Notes: generated by a model not told the origin, from the sequence alone. Positions 45,089-54,537 are shown, counted from the first letter of the stretch. The stretch is 55,573 bases of DNA from an uncultured Frankiales bacterium (GCA_946479905.1 CAMLIA010000006.1:1-55573); one strand, 5' to 3'. Program-made: numbers and translations.

Positions 45089-46318
45089 TCAGTGGGTGGC
45101 GTGGCGCGGGGACGGGAGCGTGATCACGCGCGGTGCGTTCTCGACGCCCGTGGCGACGTCGACCGCGGCGGAGAACTCCCGAGCGGTGGCGTCCCAGGTG
45201 AACTGCGCGGCGTGCTCGCGGGCGGCGGCACCGAGCTGCTGCCTGAGCGGCGCGTCGAGCAGCAGCGCGCGCAGGGCGTCGCGCAGGCCCGGCTCGTCGT
45301 CGACCAGCAGGCCGGTCCGCCGGTCGATGATCGACTCGGCGACGCCTCCGGCGCTCCGGAAGGCGACGGACGCGGTCCCGTGGCTGCCGGCCTCGACGAC
45401 CGAGAGCCCCCAGCCCTCCTTGAGGGAGGGGACGGCGTGCACCCAGGCCCGGGCGAGCAGGTCGGCCTTCTCCTGCTCGGTGACGCGCCCGAGCACCTGG
45501 ACGACGTCGTCGAGGCGGAGCTCGGTCACGGCGCGGCGGACCTCGGGGAGCCAGTAGCCGTCGCCGGCGATCTCGACCTGCAGGTCCGGGATCTGCTCCC
45601 GCAACGCCGCGGCCGCCTGGAGCACGAGCTCCACCCGCTTGTGCGGGACGACCCGGCCCAGCACCGCGATGGTCGGTCGGGCGGCACGAGCGGCTGCCGT
45701 CGCGAGCGGCTCCGCGGTCCCGTTGTGGACCACGTCGATGCGCGCGGCGTCGACACCGAGGCCGACCAGCTCCTGCTTCGTGATCTCGGAGACGGTGACG
45801 TAGCGGCACCCGCGGTTGACGCGTGGGGCCAGCCACGACTCCAGCCACCAGCCCACCCGGGCCCCGAGCCGGCCGAACACGACCGACCACTGCTCGCGGT
45901 GCACGTGGTGGACCAGGACGATCACGGGCCGCCGGGTCCAGAGCCGGGCGAGGAACGGGACGCCGTTGTGCACCTCGATCACGACGCCGCTGCGGCCGAG
46001 CCGGCGGGTGAGCAGCAGCACGGCAGCCCACAGGTACACCGTGAGCCGGCCGCCGCGGCGGACGTACCGGACGCCGGCCTTGACCTCGTCGCGGGGGGCG
46101 TTGGCGTGCGCCGCGCTGAAGAACGTGACTCTGTCCCCGGTCGTCGCGAAGTGCGCAGCGACCTGCTCGACGTAGAGCTCGGAACCGCCGCCCTCGGGGT
46201 TGGTGAGGTCCCGCCAGTTGAGGAGCAGCACGTCGCGCGGGACGTGCGTGGACGGCGGACGGGTCGAGGTCCGCGGTGCCGAGCTCAGGGTCACGGAGCT
46301 CGCCGTAGCAGTGGTCAC
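45089..46318 (-). CDS. GT4-family glycosyltransferase
   Basis: 409 residues, GTG at 46318. The N-terminal Rossmann domain has LLLNWRDLTNPEGGGSELYVEQVA, the GGxE acceptor loop of GT-B enzymes, and HNGVPFLARL. The C-terminal domain has VLGRVVPHKRVELVLQAAA, IAGDGYW and VPSLKEGWGLSVVEAGSHGT with the EX7E-type motif (E.GW..S..EA), binding a nucleotide-sugar or polyprenyl-phosphate sugar. Retaining mechanism expected. Cytoplasmic, perhaps membrane-associated. It shares a 215-bp divergent region with the methyltransferase-aftD genes. Sugar specificity unknown. Confidence 0.9.
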   Translation of the reverse strand: MTTATASSVTLSSAPRTSTRPPSTHVPRDVLLLNWRDLTNPEGGGSELYVEQVAAHFATTGDRVTFFSAAHANAPRDEVKAGVRYVRRGGRLTVYLWAAVLLLTRRLGRSGVVIEVHNGVPFLARLWTRRPVIVLVHHVHREQWSVVFGRLGARVGWWLESWLAPRVNRGCRYVTVSEITKQELVGLGVDAARIDVVHNGTAEPLATAAARAARPTIAVLGRVVPHKRVELVLQAAAALREQIPDLQVEIAGDGYWLPEVRRAVTELRLDDVVQVLGRVTEQEKADLLARAWVHAVPSLKEGWGLSVVEAGSHGTASVAFRSAGGVAESIIDRRTGLLVDDEPGLRDALRALLLDAPLRQQLGAAAREHAAQFTWDATAREFSAAVDVATGVENAPRVITLPSPRHATH

Positions 46319-46533
46319 GCGGTGGGGGCGTCCTCTCCAGTTGCGTCCAGTTGCGCAGGGACGCGGGCGCGCGTCGCCAGTGCAACAAAGCCTGCGAGAG
46401 TCAAGCTCTGGCGTACATGGCGAAAAGGGATCAGTCGCGCCTGGTCCGATGGGACCACCCGGGCAGACGCGGACAGAGCGCCGCAGAAGCGGACAGAAGG
46501 GGAGCGGACGGATCGCCTCGTAGGGTGCCTCGT
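46319..46533. promoter_or_regulatory. Divergent control region of the GT4 and methyltransferase-aftD units
   Basis: 215 bp without a gene. Tandem 10-bp repeat TCCAGTTGCG at 46336-46345 and 46346-46355, beside the GT4 start. Inverted repeat TGGTCC (46442-46447) and GGACCA (46452-46457). Direct repeats GCGGACAGA at 46469-46477 and 46489-46497 (20-bp period) with a partial GCGGAC at 46504-46509. TAGGGT -10 (46521-46526) lies 7 nt before the methyltransferase GTG (46534). The helically phased repeats just upstream of this -10 look like an activator site. Confidence 0.5.
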
Positions 46534-47289
46534 GTGACCGCACCCGAGCCGCTGCCCGCGCTCGGCTCGCTCGCGCGCACCTGCGCGCTGCTGCGCGCGT
46601 TCTCCCACGAGCAGTCCGACCCCGGGCGGTTCTACCGCTTCCTCGCAGCGGACAGCGCCCGTCAGGTTGCCCACTACGCGTCGCTGTCGGGAAGCACGGT
46701 GCTCGACGTCGGTGGTGGACCGGGGTACTTCGCGGACGCGTTCCGGGCACTCGGAGCGCGGTACGTCGGGGTGGACGCCGATGCCGGCGAGCTCCGGCTG
46801 CACGGCCGGGAGGTGGCGCGGGGCATGGTCGTCGGCAGTGGGACGCACCTGCCCTTTCGCGACGCGTCCGTGGACGTCGCCTACTCCAGCAACGTCCTCG
46901 AGCACGTCCCGCACCCGGAGCGCCTGGCGGAGGAGATGATCCGTGTGACGCGGCCGGGCGGGCTGGTGTTCGTCGCCTACAACAACTGGCTCGCCCCGAA
47001 CGGCGGCCACGAGACCTCGCCGTGGCACTACCTCGGCGGCCGCCGCGCCGCCGATCGCTACGCGCGCAAGCACGGGGTCCGTCCCAAGAACGACTTCGGG
47101 GTCACGCTCTACCGCACCTCGGTCGCCCAGATGCTGCGCTGGGCCGACGCGCAGGCGCGCTCGGGTGCGGTGGACGTCGTCGACGTCCTGCCGAGGTACC
47201 ACCCGTCCTGGATGCGCTGGGTGGTCCGGGTCCCGGGCCTGCGCGAGGTCCTGACGTGGAACCTGGCGCTGGTGCTGTGCCGACGCTGA
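46534..47289 (+). CDS. Class I SAM-dependent methyltransferase (glycan cluster)
   Basis: 251 residues. SAM-binding motif I VLDVGGGPGYFADAF, motif II YVGVDADAGEL, motif III LPFRDASVDVAYSSNVLEHVPHPERLAEEM and post-III RPGGLVFVAY. This is the Methyltransf_11/25 type. A protein like this (Rv0224c) lies next to the GT4 and large membrane gene in mycobacteria (from memory), so it may methylate a sugar or lipid carrier of the same polymer. GTG chosen from the -10 spacing. Its last 13 bp overlap the aftD start. Confidence 0.88.
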   Translation: MTAPEPLPALGSLARTCALLRAFSHEQSDPGRFYRFLAADSARQVAHYASLSGSTVLDVGGGPGYFADAFRALGARYVGVDADAGELRLHGREVARGMVVGSGTHLPFRDASVDVAYSSNVLEHVPHPERLAEEMIRVTRPGGLVFVAYNNWLAPNGGHETSPWHYLGGRRAADRYARKHGVRPKNDFGVTLYRTSVAQMLRWADAQARSGAVDVVDVLPRYHPSWMRWVVRVPGLREVLTWNLALVLCRR

Positions 47290-50200
47290 CGCCGGGCGCG
47301 GAGCGACTGCGCGCGGCGGTCGCCTGCGCGGTCGTGACGGCCGTCGTCTTCGCGCAGGACGCCGGTCGACAGGTGGCCGACACCAAGCTCGACCTCACCG
47401 TCGGCCCTGAGCGGCTGCTCGCGCGGGCGCTGCACCTCTGGGACCCGCTCGGCGGCGCCGGGGAGCTGCAGAACCAGGGCTACGGGTACCTGTTCCCGAT
47501 GGGTCCGGTGTTCTGGCTCCTCAAGACGACGGGCCTACCGGTCTGGGCCGTGCAGCGGGTCTGGCAGTCGCTCGTGCTGTGCGTCGCGCTGCTCGGTGTC
47601 CGCGCCCTGGCGACCCGGATGGGCATCGGCTCACCCGGCACCCGCCTGCTCGCGGCGGTCGCCTACGCCTTCGCCGCCCGTCCGATCAGCCAGGTCGGGG
47701 CGATCAGCATCGAGGTGTGGCCGTACGCCCTGGCGCCGTGGGTGCTCGTCCCGTTGGTGTCGGGAGCGAGGGGTGGCAGCCCCCGGAGGGCCGCGGCGCT
47801 GTCCGGACTGGCGATCCTCCTCGTCGGCGGGGTGAACGCAGCGGCGACCCTCGCCGTCGTCCCGCTCGGCGTGCTGTGGCTCGTGGTGCAGCCGCCCGGT
47901 CCACGACGACGCCGCCTCAGCGCGTGGTGGGCGGCTGCCGTGGTCGCGGCGACCGCGTGGTGGCTGGTGCCGCTGCTGCTGCTCGGGCGGTACTCGCCTC
48001 CGTTCCTCGACGTCATCGAGTCGGCGTCCACGACCACGCGCGAGAACGGCCTCTGGGCGCTGCTGACCGGCAACGACCTGTGGCTGCAGTACCTCGCCAT
48101 CGGCGGTCCGGCCCGCCCGGCCGGGTACCTGCTCGTCACCTCGTCGGCCATCGTCGTCGCGGTGACGGCCGTCTGGGCGCTGGGCCTGGTCGGCCTGCTG
48201 CTGCCGAGCACCCCGCACCGCGGCTTCCTCGTCGGGGGCGTGCTCCTCGGCGTGCTGGTCGTCGGCGCCGGTCACACCGGAGCCCTCACCGGCCCGCTGG
48301 CGGGCTGGGAGCGCGACCTGCTCGACGCGGTGCTGGCCCCGTTCCGCAACATCCACAAGTACGACCTGCTGCTGCGGCTGCCGCTGGCGCTCGGCCTGGC
48401 AGCTGCCGCCGACAGGGTGCGACTGCCCTCAGTCCTCACCCCGCGACCCGTCGCCCTGCTGGCGGCCCTGGCGGTGGCCGGTGCCGCCTCGCCGGCGCTC
48501 GGCTCGCTGGAGCCGGACCGGAGCTTCTCCGACATCCCGGGCTACTGGCGCGACGCGGCCGCCTGGCTGGACAAGGCGGACCCCGGGGGGGCCGCGCCCC
48601 GCGCCATGGTGGTCCCGGCCTCCCACACGGGCGACTACGTCTGGGGGCACACCAGCGACGAGCCGTTGCAGCCGCTCGCCCACAGCCCCTGGGTGGTGCG
48701 GGACGCCGTCCCGCTCGGGGGTCCCGGGATCACGCGCGTCCTCGACGCCGTCGAGCAGGTCCTGCGCTCCGGGCGCGGCTCACCTGCCCTCGCCACGTTC
48801 CTCGCCCGTACCGGAACGCGCTTCCTCGTCGTGCGCAACGACCTGGACCTGCACGCGACGGGGTCGACCCGCCCGTTCGTCGTGCACGCCGCGCTCGAGG
48901 CGTCGCCGGGCCTGGCCCGGGTCGCGACGTTCGGCCCCGTCGTGGGGCCCGGCTTCGACACCGGCTCCGCCGTGTACGACGCCCAGCTCGGAGCGACGTA
49001 CCCGGCCGTGGAGGTGTTCGAGGTGCAGCCCGACGTCCCGGGCGCGGGCGACGCGGTGACGACGTGGCCGGTCGACGCCACCCAGCGGGTCAACGGCGGC
49101 CCGGAGTCGGTCCTCGACCTGCTCGAGGCGGGAGCCCTCGACCCGGCGGCGCCGGTCCGGCTCGTCGGCGAACCGTCGTACTCCGGTGAGCCCGCCGGGC
49201 TGGCGACCGTGACCGACGGCTACCGCGACCGTGAGGTCGACGTGGGTCGGGCCACCGACGGGGCGTCCGCGACGCTGGGCGCCGGATCCCGGAGACGGCT
49301 CGACCGGCGGGTCGCCGACTACCTCCCGGTCCCCGCGCGGGGGACCCGTGCCCGGGCCACCGTCACGGGGATGACCTCGGTGTCGGCGTCGTCGAGCGGT
49401 GCGGACGCCGACGCCCTGCTGCTGCGCGGGCCCGACCACAACCCGATGGCGGCGTTCGACGGGCAGCCCGACACGACGTGGGTGACGGGCGGGCTCGTGC
49501 CACAGGGGCAGTGGGTGGAGGCCCGCTTCCCGGCGACGACCCTGTCGTCGGTGCGCATCACGGCACCGCCGGTCACCGGACCCATCACCCCCGCCTCGTC
49601 GGTCAGGGTCACGACCGACTCCGGCTCCACCGACGTGCGCCTGGTCGATGGCGCGGCCGACGTCTCGCTGGGCGTCCGGACGTCGCGGCTGCGACTGACC
49701 ATCCGCGCGGTCACGGGCATGCGCCTCGGGATCGGGGTCAGCGCCCTGGAGGCCGAGCTGGAGACGCCCACTGGGCCGTTGCTGGCGGAGCGCGGGCTGC
49801 GGCTCGCACCGCCCGCATCGGGGCCGGCCGACGTCGTGCTCAGCGCCGGCAGGCGGGACCGGCCCGGTTGCCTCGTCCTCGGCGACCGGCCGGTGTGCGC
49901 CGCTGCGCTCCCGCTCGCCGACGAGGACGACGTCGCTGTCGACCGCACCGTCCTGCTCCGGACGGCGTCGGGCTACCGGCTGGCCGTCCGGGGACGGCCC
50001 CGCGGGGGAGACGCCCTCAACGCCCTGCTCCAGCGAGGTCAGCCGATCGTCGCGAACGCGACCAGCAGCGCGGTCGCGGATCCGGGGGACCGACCGGCCA
50101 CCGTGCTCGACCGGGACCTGCGGACCTCGTGGCTGGCCTCGCCCTCGGACCCGCACCCCTCGCTGCACATCGGGCTGAGCCGGCCGCAGCGCATCGACGG

Positions 50201-51365
50201 CATCACCGTCGTCGTGGACCCCGAGCTCGCGGCCTCGCGGCCGCGGGCGGTCGCCGTCAGCGTCGACGACGGGCCGGCCACCACGGTCCCGCTCTCCGCG
50301 CAGGGGATCGCCGGCATCCGTCCCGTCGTCGGCCAGCGGCTCACCGTGACCTTCCCCGAGGTCGAGCAGCGGTACAGCAACGACATCGACGGCTACGCGG
50401 AGCCGCTGCCGCTGGGAGTGACGGAGCTGCGCGTGAACGGGCCGAGCACCGACCTCCACCAGGTGCTGGTGCCGGCGCAGCGCGTCACCGCGGGGTGCGG
50501 GACCGGCCCCCGGCTCGTCGTCGACGGCGTCCCGGCCGTCGAGACCAGCCTCACGTCGACCATCGGCGACCTGATCGCTGGGCGCGACCTCGACGTCGTT
50601 CCGTGCACCTCGAAGGAGCTGCACCTGACGGCAGGTACCCACCGGCTGCGCGTCGCCCGGACGCCGATCGTCCAGGTCACGGGAGTCGCGCTTCGCGACC
50701 CGACGCGTGCCCGTCCGGAGCCCGGCGCCGGCCGGGTCGCGCGGGTCAGGGCCTGGGGCGACGGGCGGCGGGAGCTCGACGTCGTACCGGGTCCACGCTC
50801 GTTCCTCGTCGTGCACGAGGCCTTCAACGCCGGCTGGAGAGCGGAGCTCGACGGGCGCGCACTGCCGGCCGTGGAGCTCGACGGCTGGCAGCAGGGCTTC
50901 GTCCTGCCGTCAGCCGGTGGCCGGGTGACGCTCGCGTTCGCACCGGACCGGCCCTACCGGGTGGCCCTGCTCGCCGGGGCGCTGCTGGCCGTCGCGCTGC
51001 TCGGCCTGTGCCTGCGGCGGCCCCGGGGCGAGTCGCCGAGCCCGCGTCCCCGTCGGCGTCGCGGCTGGCTCGGACCCGTCGCCGGGTTCGCGGTGCTGCC
51101 GCTCGCCGGCGGTGCGGCAGGTGCGGTGGCGCTGGTGGTCGTCGGGCTCGTGCTGTCCTTCCGGCCCGCGCTGCTCCGTCTTCTCGCGCCCGCAGGCCTG
51201 CTCGGCGCCGGGGCGCTGGTGGCCCTGGACCCCTGGCCGGGACGAGCCCTGGTCGGCGCCCCGGCCCAGGCGCTGTGCCTCGTGACGGTGGCGGCGCTGG
51301 CCCTCAGCCTGCTGCGGCGTGACGGCGGCGGTGCGCTCCCGGACCGCGGTTCCGGAGGCGCATGA
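47277..51365 (+). CDS. aftD: AftD-type alpha-(1->3)-arabinofuranosyltransferase
   Basis: 1362 residues, close to the ~1400 of mycobacterial AftD. The N-terminal GT-C membrane domain (about residues 1-410, roughly 11 helices) has LDLTVGPERLLARALHLWDP with an acidic loop after helix 1, LFPMGPVFWL, and FRNIHKYDLLLRLPLALGL. A long exoplasmic part follows with two F5/8-type-C (discoidin-like) carbohydrate-binding domains, seen as NPMAAFDGQPDTTWVTGG (about 721) and DRPATVLDRDLRTSWLAS (about 938). The last ~130 residues return to the membrane. In mycobacteria AftD branches the arabinan of arabinogalactan and lipoarabinomannan using decaprenylphosphoryl-arabinose. GTG overlaps the methyltransferase stop. 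The 3' end overlaps the convergent acyltransferase by 62 bp. Confidence 0.9.
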   Translation: MPTLTPGAERLRAAVACAVVTAVVFAQDAGRQVADTKLDLTVGPERLLARALHLWDPLGGAGELQNQGYGYLFPMGPVFWLLKTTGLPVWAVQRVWQSLVLCVALLGVRALATRMGIGSPGTRLLAAVAYAFAARPISQVGAISIEVWPYALAPWVLVPLVSGARGGSPRRAAALSGLAILLVGGVNAAATLAVVPLGVLWLVVQPPGPRRRRLSAWWAAAVVAATAWWLVPLLLLGRYSPPFLDVIESASTTTRENGLWALLTGNDLWLQYLAIGGPARPAGYLLVTSSAIVVAVTAVWALGLVGLLLPSTPHRGFLVGGVLLGVLVVGAGHTGALTGPLAGWERDLLDAVLAPFRNIHKYDLLLRLPLALGLAAAADRVRLPSVLTPRPVALLAALAVAGAASPALGSLEPDRSFSDIPGYWRDAAAWLDKADPGGAAPRAMVVPASHTGDYVWGHTSDEPLQPLAHSPWVVRDAVPLGGPGITRVLDAVEQVLRSGRGSPALATFLARTGTRFLVVRNDLDLHATGSTRPFVVHAALEASPGLARVATFGPVVGPGFDTGSAVYDAQLGATYPAVEVFEVQPDVPGAGDAVTTWPVDATQRVNGGPESVLDLLEAGALDPAAPVRLVGEPSYSGEPAGLATVTDGYRDREVDVGRATDGASATLGAGSRRRLDRRVADYLPVPARGTRARATVTGMTSVSASSSGADADALLLRGPDHNPMAAFDGQPDTTWVTGGLVPQGQWVEARFPATTLSSVRITAPPVTGPITPASSVRVTTDSGSTDVRLVDGAADVSLGVRTSRLRLTIRAVTGMRLGIGVSALEAELETPTGPLLAERGLRLAPPASGPADVVLSAGRRDRPGCLVLGDRPVCAAALPLADEDDVAVDRTVLLRTASGYRLAVRGRPRGGDALNALLQRGQPIVANATSSAVADPGDRPATVLDRDLRTSWLASPSDPHPSLHIGLSRPQRIDGITVVVDPELAASRPRAVAVSVDDGPATTVPLSAQGIAGIRPVVGQRLTVTFPEVEQRYSNDIDGYAEPLPLGVTELRVNGPSTDLHQVLVPAQRVTAGCGTGPRLVVDGVPAVETSLTSTIGDLIAGRDLDVVPCTSKELHLTAGTHRLRVARTPIVQVTGVALRDPTRARPEPGAGRVARVRAWGDGRRELDVVPGPRSFLVVHEAFNAGWRAELDGRALPAVELDGWQQGFVLPSAGGRVTLAFAPDRPYRVALLAGALLAVALLGLCLRRPRGESPSPRPRRRRGWLGPVAGFAVLPLAGGAAGAVALVVVGLVLSFRPALLRLLAPAGLLGAGALVALDPWPGRALVGAPAQALCLVTVAALALSLLRRDGGGALPDRGSGGA

Positions 51366-52482
51366 CCGGCTCCTCCACCGCCCGCAGCGACGCCCAGGCG
51401 ACCAGCAGGCTGAGGGACACGGTCCACGCCAGGACCCGCCAGAAGCTCCCGCTGAACACGGGGACGCCGAGCGCCTGCCGCACGATCTCCAGCACCGTCA
51501 GGTGCAGCAGGAACACGCCGTAGGAGATGCGTCCGAGGAAGGCCATCGGCGGGCTGGCGAGCACGGCCGCGACCGGGCCGCGCGCGTGCGGGAGGGCCGC
51601 AGGTGCGACGAGGAGCAGGGCGACGGCGCCGTAGAGCAACGTCCGCGACAGCGTCTCGGACGGCGACAGCAGCGCCAGCTGGTACGGGCCGGTCAGCGGC
51701 GTCCCTGCGATGACGAACAGCGCCCCCGCGCCGATCCAGCAGGTGACCCCGTCACGGGCGACCGCCTCGAGCCGGTCGGCCGCGCCGACCGACACCGCCG
51801 CCAGGGCCATGCCGATCGCGAACCAGTCGGCGTGCCCGGGCAGCCAGTAGCCGCAGTGCGGCGGAAGGACGTCGTGGGCGACGAGGGCCTGCCAGCCGAT
51901 CCCCGTGGCGAACATCAGGCCGCAGAGGACCAGCTGGGAGCGCAGCGTCCGGCCGGCGAGGCGGCCGAGCAGCGGCAGCGCGAGGTAGAAGGTGATCTCG
52001 GTCGCGAGCGACCACATCTGCGTCAGGCCGGGCAGCAGGTCACCGTCCCGGTAGATCTGGGTGAGCGTCAGCTGCCGGAGCCAGTCGAAGGCGTCGGCAC
52101 CGTCGTTGCCAGGCAGCAGGAGGATCGCGGCCGCCACCGCCATCCAGTAGGCAGGGAGCACGCGCAGGGCGCGCCGCCACAGGTACGGCACGAGCGCCGG
52201 CCACCTCCGTCCCTCCATCGCGGCGGCCGCCTGCGGGCGGTGCAGCAGGAACCCGGACAGCACGAAGAAGACGGCCACCCCGACGTCGAGGCGGGACAGC
52301 ACCGTGCGGGCGGGACCGCGGATCCCCTCACCGGTCTGGAAGCCGACGTGGGTGAGCACGACCGCCAGCGCCGCGATGGCGCGCACCCCGTCCAGAGCGG
52401 GGAAGCGCCGGTCGCCGCCCGCCGCAGACTCGAGGCCGCCGGGAGGCTCGGCGAGAGTGGGCAGTCTGCCGGGGCTGTCCAA
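51304..52482 (-). CDS. Membrane acyltransferase (acyltransferase-3 family)
   Basis: 392 residues if the TTG at 52482 is the start (AAAGGA about 8 nt upstream); an in-frame GTG at 52560 would add 26 polar residues. Motifs: FPALDGVRAIAALAVVLTHVGF with the catalytic His, SRLDVGVAVFFVLSGFLL, and MWSLATEITFYL with the family Glu. About ten helices. Such enzymes O-acylate (acetyl, succinyl) extracytoplasmic sugars. Next to aftD and DUF3068 it likely modifies the same polymer; the mycobacterial pair Rv0227c/Rv0228 is a remembered parallel. Overlaps aftD tail to tail. Confidence 0.88.
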   Translation of the reverse strand: MDSPGRLPTLAEPPGGLESAAGGDRRFPALDGVRAIAALAVVLTHVGFQTGEGIRGPARTVLSRLDVGVAVFFVLSGFLLHRPQAAAAMEGRRWPALVPYLWRRALRVLPAYWMAVAAAILLLPGNDGADAFDWLRQLTLTQIYRDGDLLPGLTQMWSLATEITFYLALPLLGRLAGRTLRSQLVLCGLMFATGIGWQALVAHDVLPPHCGYWLPGHADWFAIGMALAAVSVGAADRLEAVARDGVTCWIGAGALFVIAGTPLTGPYQLALLSPSETLSRTLLYGAVALLLVAPAALPHARGPVAAVLASPPMAFLGRISYGVFLLHLTVLEIVRQALGVPVFSGSFWRVLAWTVSLSLLVAWASLRAVEEPVMRLRNRGPGAHRRRHAAAG

Positions 52483-52583
52483 ATCTGGTCCTTTCGTGCC
52501 ATGGAACCCGCGCTGAGTTTCTTTGAGACTGGCATGCAACACAGTCGCGCACCCTGTCACCGTGCACCCGCGAGGAGCCCCTC

Positions 52584-53582
52584 TTGTCCACTAAGACCGC
52601 GAAGGCCCTGATCGGTGCCGGTGCGTTCTCCCTCGCCCTGGCGGGCCTGGTGCCCGCGGCGCTGACGCCCGCACTGGCGAAGGCTCCCTCGACGGAGAAC
52701 GTCACCACCCACTCCCGCAGCGCGGCGCAGATCCTCAACTCCGCGACCGGCGAGCTCGAGCCCATCACGGTCGACCTCACGCGCAAGATCACAGGCGCCA
52801 CCGACGCCAAGGGCCACTACCTCGGCTCGGGCTCGGTCGCCGTCTACCACGAGCTCCTCAGCCTCGCCCGCGTCCTGCCCGACGGCACGGTGAACGCGGT
52901 CGACGCCCGTGGCCGCTACGCCGGCATCCGCGCCGGCGAGGCGGTCATCGCCTTCGACCGCAAGACGGGCAAGGGCAAGATCGGTGCCTACGGCGAGACC
53001 TACCACACGGCCGGTCAGACGGTGAAGTTCCCGTTCGACACCCAGAAGAAGACCTACGACTACCTCGACCAGACCTCGCACCAGGCCTGGCCGGTCAGCT
53101 ACAGCGGCACGACCAAGGTCGACGGGCTGCGGGTCTACGTCTTCAAGGGCACCGTGCCCCAGGTGTCGCTCGGCCAGTACGGCGTCCTCGCCGGCACCGA
53201 CACGCTGTACAGCAACAAGGGCCGCACGGTGTACGTCGAGCCGGTGACCGGGTCGATCGTGTCGTCCGAGACCGCGCCGCAGACGTCCATCAAGTTCGCG
53301 GACGGCTCCGTGAAGCCCGCGCTCCTCGTCGACAACCTCGTCCCGACCAAGGAGACCATCGCCGACCGGGTCGCCGACGCGAAGTCGCGCAAGAGCCAGG
53401 TGCAGCTGCTGAAGCGGGCGCCCTACGCGCTCGGCATCCTCGGGCTGCTCCTCATCGGTGGCGGCCTCGCGACGGGACGGCGCCGCAGGGCGACCGCGTC
53501 CGGCACGCGTCCGGACGTCGGCGGTGTGCTCCCGACGCCCCGCGACGAGCCCGCCCTGGACCCGTCGAAGGTCAAGCACTAG
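52584..53582 (+). CDS. DUF3068 / PorA-family-like membrane-anchored protein
   Basis: 332 residues, TTG at 52584 with GAGGAG 6 nt upstream. N-terminal signal anchor (AKALIGAGAFSLALAGLVPAAL), a beta-rich exoplasmic domain (GQTVKFPFDTQKKTYDYLDQTS, AWPVSYSGTTKVDGLRVYVFKG, GRTVYVEPVTGSIVSSE), then a C-terminal helix YALGILGLLLIGGGLATG and a basic cytoplasmic tail. This two-anchor layout is that of DUF3068 proteins, whose function I do not know beyond an envelope role. Neighbouring acyltransferase and AftD support a place in envelope glycan assembly. Its stop overlaps the convergent gene's stop in a CTAG. Confidence 0.82.
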   Translation: MSTKTAKALIGAGAFSLALAGLVPAALTPALAKAPSTENVTTHSRSAAQILNSATGELEPITVDLTRKITGATDAKGHYLGSGSVAVYHELLSLARVLPDGTVNAVDARGRYAGIRAGEAVIAFDRKTGKGKIGAYGETYHTAGQTVKFPFDTQKKTYDYLDQTSHQAWPVSYSGTTKVDGLRVYVFKGTVPQVSLGQYGVLAGTDTLYSNKGRTVYVEPVTGSIVSSETAPQTSIKFADGSVKPALLVDNLVPTKETIADRVADAKSRKSQVQLLKRAPYALGILGLLLIGGGLATGRRRRATASGTRPDVGGVLPTPRDEPALDPSKVKH

Positions 53583-54385
53583 CCAGGCAGGTGCGCCAGG
53601 AAGATCGCCGTCCCCGGGAGCAGCGCGCCGCGCAGCGGTGACCACTGGCCCCACTCGGCCGTGCGGTCAGCAGGCCACTCCGGCTCGACGAGGTCGTCGA
53701 GCACCAGGCCGGCCTGCCGCAGGTCGCGGACCCGGTCACCCAGGGTGCGGTGGTGCTCGACGTACACCGCCTGCCCTGCGCTGTTCTCCTCCACGTACGG
53801 CGTGCGGTCGAAGTAGCTCTGCCGCACCGTCAGCCCTGCCGGGCCCGGGTCGTCCGGGAACACCCAGCGGACCGGGTGCGTCGCGCTGAAGACCAGCCGG
53901 CCGCCGGGTCGCAGCACCCTCGCGATCTCGCGCATGGTGCCGGCCGAGTCGCTCACGAACGGGATGGCCCCGAACGCCGACACGACCAGGTCGAAGGCGC
54001 CGGCCCGGAAGGGCAGGGCCTGCGCGTCGGCCTGCACCGTGGTCACCCGGACGCCGGTACGACGGTCCAGCTCACGACCCTTCGCGAGCTGCCCCGCGGA
54101 GATGTCGAAGGCCGTGACGCGGGCACCCTGCGCGACCAGCCAGCGCCCGGCCTGAGCCGCCCCGCAGCCGACCTCGAGCACGTCCAGGCCGCGGACGTCG
54201 CCGAGCAGCCCGGCGTCGGCCTCGCGCAGCCCCTCGGGGCACCAGAGGAGGTCGGCGTCGCCCAACGTCGTACCGTGCTCGGCGTAGTAGTCCTCGGCGT
54301 TGAGGTCCCACCAGAGCCGGTTGGCGCGGGCGCTCTCCTGAGCGTCGGCTGCGCGGTGCGCGACGTTTGAGGTCTGGGTGTCCAC
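53579..54385 (-). CDS. Class I SAM-dependent methyltransferase
   Basis: 268 residues from GTG 54385. Motif I LDVLEVGCGAAQAGRWL, motif II VTAFDISAGQLAKG, motif III LPFRAGAFDLVVSAFGAIPFV and RPGGRLVFSATHPVRWVF. The N-terminal ARANRLWWDLNAEDYYAEHG is typical of a subgroup of actinobacterial methyltransferases whose substrates are unknown. Divergent from rpsA, and the rpsA promoter overlaps its start codon, so its expression may compete with rpsA. Confidence 0.9.
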   Translation of the reverse strand: MDTQTSNVAHRAADAQESARANRLWWDLNAEDYYAEHGTTLGDADLLWCPEGLREADAGLLGDVRGLDVLEVGCGAAQAGRWLVAQGARVTAFDISAGQLAKGRELDRRTGVRVTTVQADAQALPFRAGAFDLVVSAFGAIPFVSDSAGTMREIARVLRPGGRLVFSATHPVRWVFPDDPGPAGLTVRQSYFDRTPYVEENSAGQAVYVEHHRTLGDRVRDLRQAGLVLDDLVEPEWPADRTAEWGQWSPLRGALLPGTAIFLAHLPG

Positions 54386-54396
54386 ACGGGTAGTCT
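54367..54396 (+). promoter_or_regulatory. Probable rpsA promoter
   Basis: TTGAGG (54367-54372), 18-nt spacer, TAGTCT (54391-54396), a fair match to the primary-sigma consensus. Predicted transcript start near 54403, giving a leader of about 135 nt before the rpsA TTG. The leader could host autoregulation by S1, known for rpsA in other bacteria. The promoter covers the start codon of the divergent methyltransferase. Confidence 0.55.
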
Positions 54397-54537
54397 GTCG
54401 CTTGCGCTGCGGGCGGTGTCGCCCGCGTCTTGTTGGTTCAAGCCTTCCGGTCCCGACGATTCCTGTCCGCTGCGTCCTCATGACTCCACCCAACGGGGGT
54501 GGGGCACGACATCTGTCCGCAGCCGGAGACCAATCCT

